This document shows positions 1 through 8,742 of a stretch of DNA of 48,460 nt, in pieces; within the stretch, counting starts at the first letter, position 1; each line of letters starts with the position of its first letter. The stretch comes from Patescibacteria group bacterium. Lineage in GTDB: Bacteria > Patescibacteriota > Minisyncoccia > Phycocordibacterales > UBA9973. The notes below the pieces were generated by a model, which did not search any database, was not told where the DNA came from, and saw nothing but the letters and a program-made list of their open reading frames with translations. A program made the translations under genes and the position numbers. The stretch is from positions 1-48,460 of the forward strand of contig JAGWLB010000006.1 in assembly GCA_028865035.1 (NCBI GenBank), given 5' to 3'.

Positions 1-165
1 GTTTTTCCATGTTATCAATATTCCTACAGTAATGTGTGCTAACATCAATACTACCTTATAGTATACAATATTTACGATTAAATTACAATAAATAAAATTG
101 AATTAAGTATTGCAATATAATAATATTTTCTGTACTATTAGATAATTATTTACAATAAATTTAAT

Positions 166-1074
166 ATGACTAAATCAATTTTAAACGCAAAAAAGGTAGA
201 CAATGCTGACGCTGTGATAGTTAGTGCAGCGTATGAAAAAACGGCTTCTTCTCGAAAAGGGACAATCAACGGCCCAAAAGCAATACTAAACTGCTTAGAT
301 ACAAAGCTAGAATTCTTTGATCGTAAATATAAATGTGAAGCAAATAAATATATTAAAATCGCTCAAAAAGATTTGGGTAATATCAGTAAACTATCTCCAG
401 AAAAAGCTCTAGCAAAAATCACTTCTGAATCTGAAAAGCTAGTAAAGAATGGGCAATTTGTACTTCTACTCGGTGGTGAGCACTCTGTGTCGCTTGGATT
501 ATTTCAAGCCCTTGCCAAACACAACAATCCTAAAGATGTAACTATTGTCCAAATAGATGCCCATTGCGATCTACGTGATACTGATGGAGACTACAGCTCT
601 AATCCTTCAAAATACGCTCATTCTTGCGTTCTACATAGAGGCAATGAGCTTGGATACAAACTTGTCCAAGTAGGTATCCGAACTTACTCTGTAGACGAAT
701 ATAACTATTTTAGTAATCCAAAAAACAATATTACTGTTTTCGAATGGGGCCTGCCTGCGCAGGTAGGTAACGGCAATAAAATTCCCAAAATAGAAGATAT
801 TCTTAAATCAATTACAACTAAAAATGTCTATCTGACTATTGATGTTGATGGATTTGATCCTGCTTATATGCCTGGTACAGGTACCCCAGTCCAAGGTGGA
901 CTTGAGTGGTGGTATGGTATGGAACTTATAGAAAAACTCATTACCAAGAAAAATCTTATTGGAGCAGATATTGTAGAAGTCTCTCCTATGCGAGACTCAG
1001 TACTCACTGAATATGGAGCAGCCCAACTTGCTTATACTATTATTACAAATAAGTTTAGAGATAAATTAAAATAA
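166..1074 (+). CDS. speB: agmatinase/arginase-family ureohydrolase
   Basis: GGEHSVSLG, DAHCDLRD and TIDVDGFDPAYMPGTGTP metal-binding motifs of ureohydrolases; adjacent to polyamine genes. Confidence 0.9.
   Translation: MTKSILNAKKVDNADAVIVSAAYEKTASSRKGTINGPKAILNCLDTKLEFFDRKYKCEANKYIKIAQKDLGNISKLSPEKALAKITSESEKLVKNGQFVLLLGGEHSVSLGLFQALAKHNNPKDVTIVQIDAHCDLRDTDGDYSSNPSKYAHSCVLHRGNELGYKLVQVGIRTYSVDEYNYFSNPKNNITVFEWGLPAQVGNGNKIPKIEDILKSITTKNVYLTIDVDGFDPAYMPGTGTPVQGGLEWWYGMELIEKLITKKNLIGADIVEVSPMRDSVLTEYGAAQLAYTIITNKFRDKLK
749..768. repeat. GC-rich near-palindrome (gcctgcctgcgcaggtaggt) inside speB
   Basis: 20-nt hairpin centred at 758/759; pairs throughout allowing two G:U; encodes LPAQVG within an otherwise AT-rich ORF. 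Confidence 0.6.
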
Positions 1075-1106
1075 TTAAAATGCCCACAATTGTGGGCATT
1101 TTAATT
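1073..1106. terminator. perfect 34-bp palindrome, probable bidirectional intrinsic terminator
   Basis: aattaaaatgcccacaa|ttgtgggcattttaatt, directly at speB stop, T-rich on both sides. Confidence 0.75.
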
Positions 1107-1109
1107 TAA

Positions 1110-1234
1110 TTAACTAATATACTTTTCTATTAGTTTATTTGCTTCTTCAGGATTTGCTTTACACTCCATCAGAGCTTCGAGCATTAAGGGCACCACAATA
1201 GTCGCATCCGACTCAACTACATACATAGGTGTAT
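1110..1234 (-). pseudogene. 3'-terminal fragment of a deoxyhypusine-synthase-like gene (second copy)
   Basis: Gapless 125-bp match to 7694..7818 with 12 mismatches; translates to TPMYVVESDATIVVPLMLEALMECKANPEEANKLIEKYIS*, one residue different from the intact gene. Confidence 0.9.
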
Positions 1235-1265
1235 ATTCAAGATTTAAAACTTATATGTAAAATAA

Positions 1266-1296
1266 AAAATGAGTACATTAAAAATGTACTCATTTT
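1266..1296 (-). terminator. intrinsic terminator downstream of kinase-like gene
   Basis: aaaatgagtacatt-aaa-aatgtactcatttt stem-loop just after the stop on the minus strand. Confidence 0.65.
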
Positions 1297-1299
1297 AAA

Positions 1300-2184
1300 T
1301 TATTGAATTTTTTTAAAGAAATAATAATTTTGCAGAAGCTCAAAACATACTTGACTAATTTGTTGTCCAATCAATGGAATACCTTTGAAATAATAAAGAA
1401 GGTATTTATTATTTAATGACGAAAATACTCTTATATTTTCTAAAACATTTTTTTCTCCAACTTCCGGAAAAGGTGAAAGTGAAAATATTTCAGAATAACA
1501 TATATATTCAGAAATTTGTGGTCTTATATGTTTAAAATCAAAATTAATCTCATGATTAACAAAACTAATATCAGCAACTTTCAGATAATCAGCCTCATAT
1601 TCCTTAAAACTTGGTTCAACTTTAAACAAATAATTAGTAATTATCTTATCTAAACTCTTCGCTCCATAACGATTATCACACAAATTTCTAACCGCTCTAC
1701 GCCATAGCCTATCATGTAATGAACATTCAACTATTATGGAAATATCAGCAAATTTACCAACGAGAGGGTGAAGAGAATGAATACCATCTATAATTATTAA
1801 ATCATTTGGATTAATAAAATTAAATTCATGTTCCGATCTTTCTGATCTTTTTCTATCAAAAATAGGCTGGGAGACGCTTTCATTATTTTGTATTTTATAT
1901 AAATGATCTGAAACCATTTGTAAATCAAAAACACGTATATCGTCCCAACCATAAGAACATGTATTTTTTTTTAAAATCTCATCAACAAATTTCTGCCCGC
2001 GCATATAATTATCCATTGAAAATACTGTTGAATTATCCTTAAAAATATTACTAATATCCTTTGAAATAGTAGTTTTTCCACTACCAGAGGCACCAGAAAC
2101 ATTAACAAAAAAAGGGGTATTTTTCTTCTTGTAATTTGCTAATAACCTTTCTTTTAGCAAATTAAGGTTTTTAATTGTTTCCAT
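1300..2184 (-). CDS. P-loop kinase of the uridine kinase/phosphoribulokinase type with C-terminal extension
   Basis: Walker A GASGSGKTT, SMDNYM and LIIIDGIHSL motifs. Confidence 0.75.
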   Translation of the reverse strand: METIKNLNLLKERLLANYKKKNTPFFVNVSGASGSGKTTISKDISNIFKDNSTVFSMDNYMRGQKFVDEILKKNTCSYGWDDIRVFDLQMVSDHLYKIQNNESVSQPIFDRKRSERSEHEFNFINPNDLIIIDGIHSLHPLVGKFADISIIVECSLHDRLWRRAVRNLCDNRYGAKSLDKIITNYLFKVEPSFKEYEADYLKVADISFVNHEINFDFKHIRPQISEYICYSEIFSLSPFPEVGEKNVLENIRVFSSLNNKYLLYYFKGIPLIGQQISQVCFELLQNYYFFKKIQ

Positions 2185-2248
2185 TTTTTATTTTCATCAT
2201 ACAACATAATGAAAATTATGTAAATACTACTTATTCTTTAATTTATTT

Positions 2249-2254
2249 TATAAT
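2249..2254 (+). promoter_or_regulatory. -10 box (TATAAT) for probable leaderless transcript of 2261 ORF
   Basis: TATAAT followed by 6 nt then ATG. Confidence 0.5.
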
Positions 2255-2260
2255 AACTGT

Positions 2261-2866
2261 ATGAAAATTAAAACTATTTTATTTGACCTTTCTGATGTAC
2301 TTGTTAAGGGGCTAGAAGGGTCAGAAGTTCAAATTGCTAATAAATTAAACAAACCCGTGGGTGAAGTATCTGATGCATTATTTACATATGATTTTAATGA
2401 ATTTTGGCTCGGCAATATTTCAGAAGATAATTTTCTATCCAAGTTGATTAATGACCTAGATTGGGATCTAACAATAAATGAAATGAAATTATTAATAAGA
2501 GAAAACTTTATAGAGATACCTGAAACTAGAAATCTTATCAAACATCTAAAAAAATCTTTTCATTTAATTTTAATATCTGTAAACCCACCAGAATGGGCAA
2601 AAGAATTTGAAGATAAATTTAATCTCATAGAATTATTTGACCAAATACATTATTCATATCAAATAAAATATACTAAAAGAGAGCCTGAAGCTTTTAAATT
2701 TCTTATTGAGAAATATAAATTAGATCCAAGTGAGGTTATATTAATTGATGATTCAACAAGGAATTTAAACACTGCAAAAACAATTGGTATCCTTGGAATC
2801 AAATTCATAAATGTAAAACAAACCATTGAGGAATTAAAAAATTTTGATATTATAATTAAAAACTAA
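2261..2866 (+). CDS. HAD-family hydrolase (phosphatase-like)
   Basis: ILFDLSDVLVKG motif I-like, LILISVNPP motif II, VILIDDSTRNLNTAKTIG motif IV. Motif I is DLSDV rather than DxD. Confidence 0.75.
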   Translation: MKIKTILFDLSDVLVKGLEGSEVQIANKLNKPVGEVSDALFTYDFNEFWLGNISEDNFLSKLINDLDWDLTINEMKLLIRENFIEIPETRNLIKHLKKSFHLILISVNPPEWAKEFEDKFNLIELFDQIHYSYQIKYTKREPEAFKFLIEKYKLDPSEVILIDDSTRNLNTAKTIGILGIKFINVKQTIEELKNFDIIIKN

Positions 2867-4515
2867 ATAATACCAGAATAATCTATATCTATTTCAAGAA
2901 TACTTGGTTTTGTATTTTTACCTGCTCTGTGTAAATACTTTAGTAGGTCATTAATATTATTTACTTTATATCCTGCACACTTATTAGCTATTGCGATTGA
3001 CTTAAAATCAACATCAATAAAATCCGTTACTTTAGAATCTAGTTTCTTGTATTTACCAATTTTTTGAAAACGTTTTATTAAACTATTTGAATTATTTTTT
3101 AACACCAAAATAATAAGTGGTAAATTAAGCCTTGCTGCAGTCTCTAAATCTCCACTATGTGCATGAAACCCACCATCACCAGCAATAACAATGACTTTTT
3201 TATTTGGGTTAGCTATCTGCGCACCAATTCCTAATCCTACCCCTGTTCCAAATGAAGAGAACCCTGCTGATGTCAAAAAATCATTTGGGATCATTGATTC
3301 AAAATAAACTGCTGAAGTATGGCGATTCATTCCAATATCATTTGCAATTATATATCCATCAGGATATATAATGTCCAATGAAGACATTATACTGGGCGGA
3401 GTTATTTTTTGATTATCTTTTTTTGATTCATTTTTAATATAATCAAGCATATTTTTTATTTTACTATAATCAGAAATATTATTTTTTTTATTTAGTGATC
3501 CGTCTTTAATTAACATTTTACATACTTTATCAATAGGTGCATAAACAGATATTTCAGGTTTAGGTTTTAAAAATATATCTTCTTTGCCTTTATATTCAGA
3601 AATAGATATTATTTTTACTTTTTTATTTGTAGACCAGGCCGAAGGAAAATGTTCAACAAGATCGTAGCCAATTAAAATAATTAAATCATTATTTTTAAAT
3701 AAATACTCAAGAGCTGGAAAACCAAGAAGGACATCAAGGTGTGAACTTATTACTCCATAATTTAATTCATGATGATGTGGCAATATACCTTTTGCTGAAT
3801 AAGTAGAAACAATTGGAATATTCATCTTTTCAGATAGCTCTCTAAGTAATGATGGATAAATATCGGATTTTAACACACCGTTTCCAACAATAATTATAGG
3901 TGTCTTAGATTTTTTAATAATACTACTTACTTTTTTATAAACCTTATTTAAATTAGAACTTATATTTGGGGATAATACTTTAAATTTATTAATCTCAGAT
4001 AAAATTATGGATCTCTTAATTTCCTTAGTCATTATATTTATTGGCAATGATATAAATGATGGTCCATAAGGAAAACTCATGGATTTACGAATTGCTAATT
4101 CTAAAACTGAGATTATATCATTTTCATTAGTAACTTCTATGGAAAATTTAGTAATTGGTTTTGCAATTGAAACTAAATCAATACACTGATGAACATTATT
4201 ATATATAATACTATCAGTTTCGGCTTGAGCTGTAATAACAATAATAGGATCTCTATCTACCATTGCAGTAGCAATAGTAGTAATAAAATTAGTAAAACCT
4301 GGCCCTAAAGTTCCAAAACACACTTGAGGTTTATTAGTAAATCTTGACATTGCAATGGCTGCCATGCCAGCTGTTGTTTCATGTCTAGTTAAAATAAATT
4401 TAGGGCTATTGGGACTGTCAAACGAGATTGATGTGGCTTCTCTTCCTATCACTCCAAAAATATATTCTATTCCAAAATTCTTAAGTAATGATAATAATTT
4501 TTCTGAATATGTCAT
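2863..4515 (-). CDS. thiamine-diphosphate-dependent enzyme (acetolactate synthase/CeaS-like superfamily)
   Basis: TRHETTAGMAA catalytic Glu region, GPGFTN, and GDGGFHAHSGDLETAARLNLPLIILVLKNN ThDP-binding motif. Confidence 0.85.
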   Translation of the reverse strand: MTYSEKLLSLLKNFGIEYIFGVIGREATSISFDSPNSPKFILTRHETTAGMAAIAMSRFTNKPQVCFGTLGPGFTNFITTIATAMVDRDPIIVITAQAETDSIIYNNVHQCIDLVSIAKPITKFSIEVTNENDIISVLELAIRKSMSFPYGPSFISLPINIMTKEIKRSIILSEINKFKVLSPNISSNLNKVYKKVSSIIKKSKTPIIIVGNGVLKSDIYPSLLRELSEKMNIPIVSTYSAKGILPHHHELNYGVISSHLDVLLGFPALEYLFKNNDLIILIGYDLVEHFPSAWSTNKKVKIISISEYKGKEDIFLKPKPEISVYAPIDKVCKMLIKDGSLNKKNNISDYSKIKNMLDYIKNESKKDNQKITPPSIMSSLDIIYPDGYIIANDIGMNRHTSAVYFESMIPNDFLTSAGFSSFGTGVGLGIGAQIANPNKKVIVIAGDGGFHAHSGDLETAARLNLPLIILVLKNNSNSLIKRFQKIGKYKKLDSKVTDFIDVDFKSIAIANKCAGYKVNNINDLLKYLHRAGKNTKPSILEIDIDYSGII

Positions 4516-4517
4516 GA

Positions 4518-5105
4518 TTATTTTTTAAATTTAATTTTATGTCCCAATTTATCTCTTTTTGAAATTAAATATTTTTTACAAATATGATTTATAGAGAAAT
4601 CTAATTGGATTAATTTTTTAATATTGAACCCTGCCTTACTCACTTGAATTTCTTTTCTGGGATTATTTGTTATAAGATTAATAGTTTTACTTATATTTAA
4701 ATCACCCAAAGCATTTATAGCTGATTTATAATTTCTTGGATCAAGACTAAAACCAAGAATATTGAAAGCTTTTACTGTATCAACCTTCTTTATGCGCATT
4801 ATTTCTAATGCTTTGATTTTTTTATCTAGTCCATGACCTCTACCCTCTTGGTACAAATAAATAATTACGCCTTTATGTTTTTCAGAAATAAGTTTCATTG
4901 AATTAGAAAGTTGTAGATTGCAATCACAATCTATACTATGGAATGCTTCACTAAAAAGACACGATGAATGAATTCTAACGAAAGGTACACCATTTGTTAA
5001 ATCTCCCATGGAAAATGAAATACAATGACCAGTATTATTTTTATGATAGCAAACATCAAATGTTCCGAATTCTGTTAATAATTTTGTTTTACTTGAAATA
5101 GACAT
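4518..5105 (-). CDS. ribA: GTP cyclohydrolase II-family protein
   Basis: RIHSSCLFSEAFHSIDCDCNLQL (three zinc Cys), YLYQEGRGHGL, LITNNPRK motifs. Confidence 0.85.
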   Translation of the reverse strand: MSISSKTKLLTEFGTFDVCYHKNNTGHCISFSMGDLTNGVPFVRIHSSCLFSEAFHSIDCDCNLQLSNSMKLISEKHKGVIIYLYQEGRGHGLDKKIKALEIMRIKKVDTVKAFNILGFSLDPRNYKSAINALGDLNISKTINLITNNPRKEIQVSKAGFNIKKLIQLDFSINHICKKYLISKRDKLGHKIKFKK

Positions 5106-5106
5106 G

Positions 5107-6369
5107 TTATTTAATATTTTCTAGATATTTTACAAGAAAATTTAACCCATTTTTTAATTCTTTATTTGATAAGGCATATGTAAATCTAAAATATAATAAG
5201 TTTCCAGGAATACCCAGTGTTGAGCATGGAAGTAAACTAACCCCAGTACTAGATAATAAATCTTCAAAAAATTTAATATCATTCTTAAATTCTTTAGAAG
5301 AAATTCCAAAGCACAGATTAAAGTTTGAATCAGGTATTATGATATTTTTAACACAAGATACTGATTTTAATTTTTCAATCACCATATTTCTTTTAGATTT
5401 TAAGGACAAATAATTTTTTTCCATTATATACACAAAATCACAATTTGGGTCGGTGCATTTAATACCCTTAAGTTTAAGTATTTCATGTTTAATTATTTCA
5501 TTCCATGCATCATTAGCTGCTAAAGGAGCATTCCCGATATCATCACCTATTAAACCGATAAAACCTGTAATTTTATCACCCATAAAGTCTTTATGTGCAA
5601 TAACGCAACCAATCCTATATTCTGCTAATAAATATTTTTTTGACGCAGTTACAATTCTTACAACATTTTGATTTTGTATTAATTTAGTAAACTTTTTTTC
5701 TAAATTCCCTTTATTAAAATAAAAAGCATCACCAGATTCATCGATAATTAAATATATGTTTTCTTTATTTAAAAAGGATATCAAACTATTCATGAATTCA
5801 TCTGAATAATATATATATGTAGGATTTGAAGGATTTACAAGAAAAACTGCTCTGGTTTTTTTAGTTACAGATTTTTTTATTTGATTAAAAGTAACTTGAA
5901 AATTATTTTTTTCATAACCTATAACAGATTGAACCTTAGCTAATCTATCAACTCTGGCTGTCATTCTATAAAAAGTAGGTCCAATAATCAAAAGCTCATC
6001 TCTACCATCAGCTAAGTTTTCATATATATATTCAATAATTCTATTAAAAGCATATGAGGCACCAGCAACCATACAAATATTTTTTCTAGTATAATCTGTA
6101 TCGTGTAATAAATTTTCGTGTAATATTATTGAATCACGTAAAAAAGCTGAGCCTGCCTCCCAGCCATAACCCTCTCTTGGTTTTTCTTTTCCATTAATAA
6201 TTGATGTCATTTTTGTTAAAATTGTCATAGGAAGTGGAAATACTGATGATTGAGGATATCCTGTTGAAAAACCAAAGATGTGTTTATCATCTATTTTCGA
6301 ACCATATATTATATCTAAGTATTTTCTAAATAAAAAATGAGACCTTTTGTGAATTTTTGTATTTATCAT
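5107..6369 (-). CDS. PLP-dependent class I/II aminotransferase
   Basis: FLVNPSNPTYIYYS, LIIDESGDAFYF and ASKKYLLAEYRIGCVI (PLP Lys region). Confidence 0.8.
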   Translation of the reverse strand: MINTKIHKRSHFLFRKYLDIIYGSKIDDKHIFGFSTGYPQSSVFPLPMTILTKMTSIINGKEKPREGYGWEAGSAFLRDSIILHENLLHDTDYTRKNICMVAGASYAFNRIIEYIYENLADGRDELLIIGPTFYRMTARVDRLAKVQSVIGYEKNNFQVTFNQIKKSVTKKTRAVFLVNPSNPTYIYYSDEFMNSLISFLNKENIYLIIDESGDAFYFNKGNLEKKFTKLIQNQNVVRIVTASKKYLLAEYRIGCVIAHKDFMGDKITGFIGLIGDDIGNAPLAANDAWNEIIKHEILKLKGIKCTDPNCDFVYIMEKNYLSLKSKRNMVIEKLKSVSCVKNIIIPDSNFNLCFGISSKEFKNDIKFFEDLLSSTGVSLLPCSTLGIPGNLLYFRFTYALSNKELKNGLNFLVKYLENIK

Positions 6370-6376
6370 ATTATTA

Positions 6377-7579
6377 TTATATTGAGTAATAAATTTTTGT
6401 ATGATTTTTCATAAAACAAATAATATTTTTTTTAATGTTTTTTCCATCTATAACATCCTTTATATACTGAGCAATTTTTGACATATCTCTTTCTTTTAGA
6501 CCCCTACGTGTAATTTCCTGGACTCCAATTCTAATAAACATGTCTCCTCCCAAAGCTCCACTTGTACTTACGTTTATATTATTATTCAGAAATTTTTCTA
6601 GAATTTGCTCCCTTTTTTCATTTACAAAAACATGGATTTGATGATTATATGTATATTTATTTAATGAGGCTCTTCTAACTTTAAATCCAAGTTTCTCAAG
6701 TCGATATGCTAACTCATTACTATTTGAAATTATTTGTTTAGAATATAATATTCCCCACTTTTTCATCTCCATTACTGTCATTAACAAAGTAATTAAATTC
6801 CCAGTATTAACAGTAGAAACAAAACTTTCATTAATTTTTTTATCAATTATTTTACCAAACTCCTCATCCTTAAATGCAACTATTGCCTTATGGGGTCCAG
6901 GAAATGTTTTGTGGGTATTCCCACATATAATATCAGCCCCTTCTTTTAATGGGGATTGAAACTCATTGCCAATAATTAGACCTAGTACATGACTTGCATC
7001 ATAAACTATGATAACATTATCACCAATTAAAGAACGTATTTCTTTAATTGGAAGAGGTTTAATATAAACAGAAACATCAAAGTATATCATTTTTACTTTT
7101 TCTCTTTTAACTATGTTTGCAATTTTTTTAATATCAAAATTACCAATTTTGTAGTCATATTCTGTGTCAACATGTTTTCTGCTTGTACTTTCAATTATTC
7201 CTTTGGTACAAAAATGACCACCTTGTGAAGAAGGGACACTCATTATAACATCCCCAACATTAGTAGCTGTAATAATGATACTTATCATTGCATGTACACC
7301 TGAGAGACATGAATAAATAACATATTTCGCATTCATTCTATCCATAATAAAAGAACTAGATTTTTTAATTAAAAAATCTAGTTCTGGCATACCTTTAAAT
7401 GCAGCATTTCTTCCAAATAATGCAATTCCTTTAATCCCTGAACCCATATAATAACGAGAACCAAGATCAAAAGCTAGTACTTTTTGTATTTTAGGAGATA
7501 AAACATTTTCATTTGCAGTAAGACACATAATTAACTTATATTTTTTCTCTAGATCTAATATTTTATCTAAATTTCTCAT
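6377..7579 (-). CDS. serine hydroxymethyltransferase-like PLP enzyme (SHMT/transaldolase fold)
   Basis: LTANENVLSP, YYMGSGIKG, VYDASHVLGLI, and GNTHKTFPGPHKA (PLP Lys motif, compare THKTLRGPR of SHMT). Confidence 0.8.
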   Translation of the reverse strand: MRNLDKILDLEKKYKLIMCLTANENVLSPKIQKVLAFDLGSRYYMGSGIKGIALFGRNAAFKGMPELDFLIKKSSSFIMDRMNAKYVIYSCLSGVHAMISIIITATNVGDVIMSVPSSQGGHFCTKGIIESTSRKHVDTEYDYKIGNFDIKKIANIVKREKVKMIYFDVSVYIKPLPIKEIRSLIGDNVIIVYDASHVLGLIIGNEFQSPLKEGADIICGNTHKTFPGPHKAIVAFKDEEFGKIIDKKINESFVSTVNTGNLITLLMTVMEMKKWGILYSKQIISNSNELAYRLEKLGFKVRRASLNKYTYNHQIHVFVNEKREQILEKFLNNNINVSTSGALGGDMFIRIGVQEITRRGLKERDMSKIAQYIKDVIDGKNIKKNIICFMKNHTKIYYSI

Positions 7580-7693
7580 ATATTTTTATTTATATAATAA
7601 AATATATAATAAGTCAAATTTTATAGGTATATGTATTACATTTAATGTTTAACTATAAAATGTATTATATTGATAAATATATGTACTAAAAAT

Positions 7694-7818
7694 TTAACTA
7701 ATGTATTTTTCTATTAGTTTATTTGCTTCTTCAGGATTTGCCTTACACTCCATCAGAGCTTCGAGCATTAGTGGTGCGACGATAGTTGCATCTGATTCAA
7801 CTACATACATAGGTGTAT
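7694..7818. repeat. direct repeat copy matching 1110..1234
   Basis: 113/125 identical, gapless. Confidence 0.9.
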
Positions 7819-8716
7819 CTTTGGTGAGTTTATCCCAAGTAATTTTCTCATTTGGTGTTGCTCCTGAGTATGAACCATAAGAAGTTGTGGAATCAGATAT
7901 TTGGCAAAAATAGGCCCAAGGTTTTACTTCTTGCTCCATATCATACTTTAGTGAAGGCACAACACATATTGGGAAATCTCCAGCTATACCACCGCCAATC
8001 TGGAAGAATCCAATCCCCTGACCTTTTGAAAGTTCTTGGTATTGATCATAAAAAGCTCCCATATACTCGATACCAGACTTTGCAATAGAAGCACTCGCAT
8101 CACCCATCTTTACATGCGAAGCAAAAATATTACCAAAGGTTGAATCTTCATATCCAGGCACTACGATAGGAATATTATTTTCTGCTGCTGCAAGTAACCA
8201 ACATTCTTCTGCCTTACCTTCATGTTTACTTTTATCGATGGTCTGTATTAAATCATAAAAATATTCATGCCAAAAACGGCGTGTGCCATCCTCTGTAGCC
8301 TTTTTCCAAACAGGAACAATAAGACCTTCTACAGCACGGAAAGCTTCATCTTCCGGAATACTCGTATCAGTCACACGACGCATACGATCTTCAAGTATCT
8401 TAGTATCGTCTTCTTTTCTAAAATATCTATAATCAGGAAAATCTTTATATGATTTATGAGCAACGAGACGGAATAACGACTCTTCTAGGTTTGCGCCAGT
8501 CACAGACATACCTGAAATCAATCCATTGCGGATAGCTGGAGCAAGAGTAATACCAAGCTGAGCTGAACTCATAGCTCCTGCTACTGCCCAGAACATTTTG
8601 CCTCCTTTTTCAATATGACGCCAATACGCTATCGTAGCGTCGCGAGTCGCACGAGCATTAAAGTTCTTATAATTTTTTAAAATAAATTCTAACGTTTTAA
8701 GATTTGTATTTTGCAT
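7694..8716 (-). CDS. deoxyhypusine synthase-like protein (possible homospermidine-synthase-type polyamine enzyme)
   Basis: GAMSSAQLG, SGMSVTGANLEE, IGGGIAGDFP, SGATPNEKITWDKL (active-site Lys context as in DHS). Confidence 0.85.
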   Translation of the reverse strand: MQNTNLKTLEFILKNYKNFNARATRDATIAYWRHIEKGGKMFWAVAGAMSSAQLGITLAPAIRNGLISGMSVTGANLEESLFRLVAHKSYKDFPDYRYFRKEDDTKILEDRMRRVTDTSIPEDEAFRAVEGLIVPVWKKATEDGTRRFWHEYFYDLIQTIDKSKHEGKAEECWLLAAAENNIPIVVPGYEDSTFGNIFASHVKMGDASASIAKSGIEYMGAFYDQYQELSKGQGIGFFQIGGGIAGDFPICVVPSLKYDMEQEVKPWAYFCQISDSTTSYGSYSGATPNEKITWDKLTKDTPMYVVESDATIVAPLMLEALMECKANPEEANKLIEKYIS

Positions 8717-8742
8717 ATTCTTAATTCATAATTTAATAATAA

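Larger units (their letters stand above)
1110..7693. mobile_element. inserted gene cassette/genomic islet bounded by direct repeats of the DHS-like gene 3' end
   Basis: 125-bp direct repeat at 1110..1234 and 7694..7818; six genes interrupt a speB/DHS/speA polyamine cluster; no recombinase gene seen inside. Confidence 0.6.

Noticed and set aside
1110-1234. Classical transposon target-site duplication
   Set aside because: 125 bp is too long, the copies differ by 12 mostly synonymous changes, and no transposase or terminal inverted repeats were seen.
2329-2541. 70-aa minus ORF inside the HAD gene
   Set aside because: Fully overlapped by a recognisable HAD protein; no motif support.
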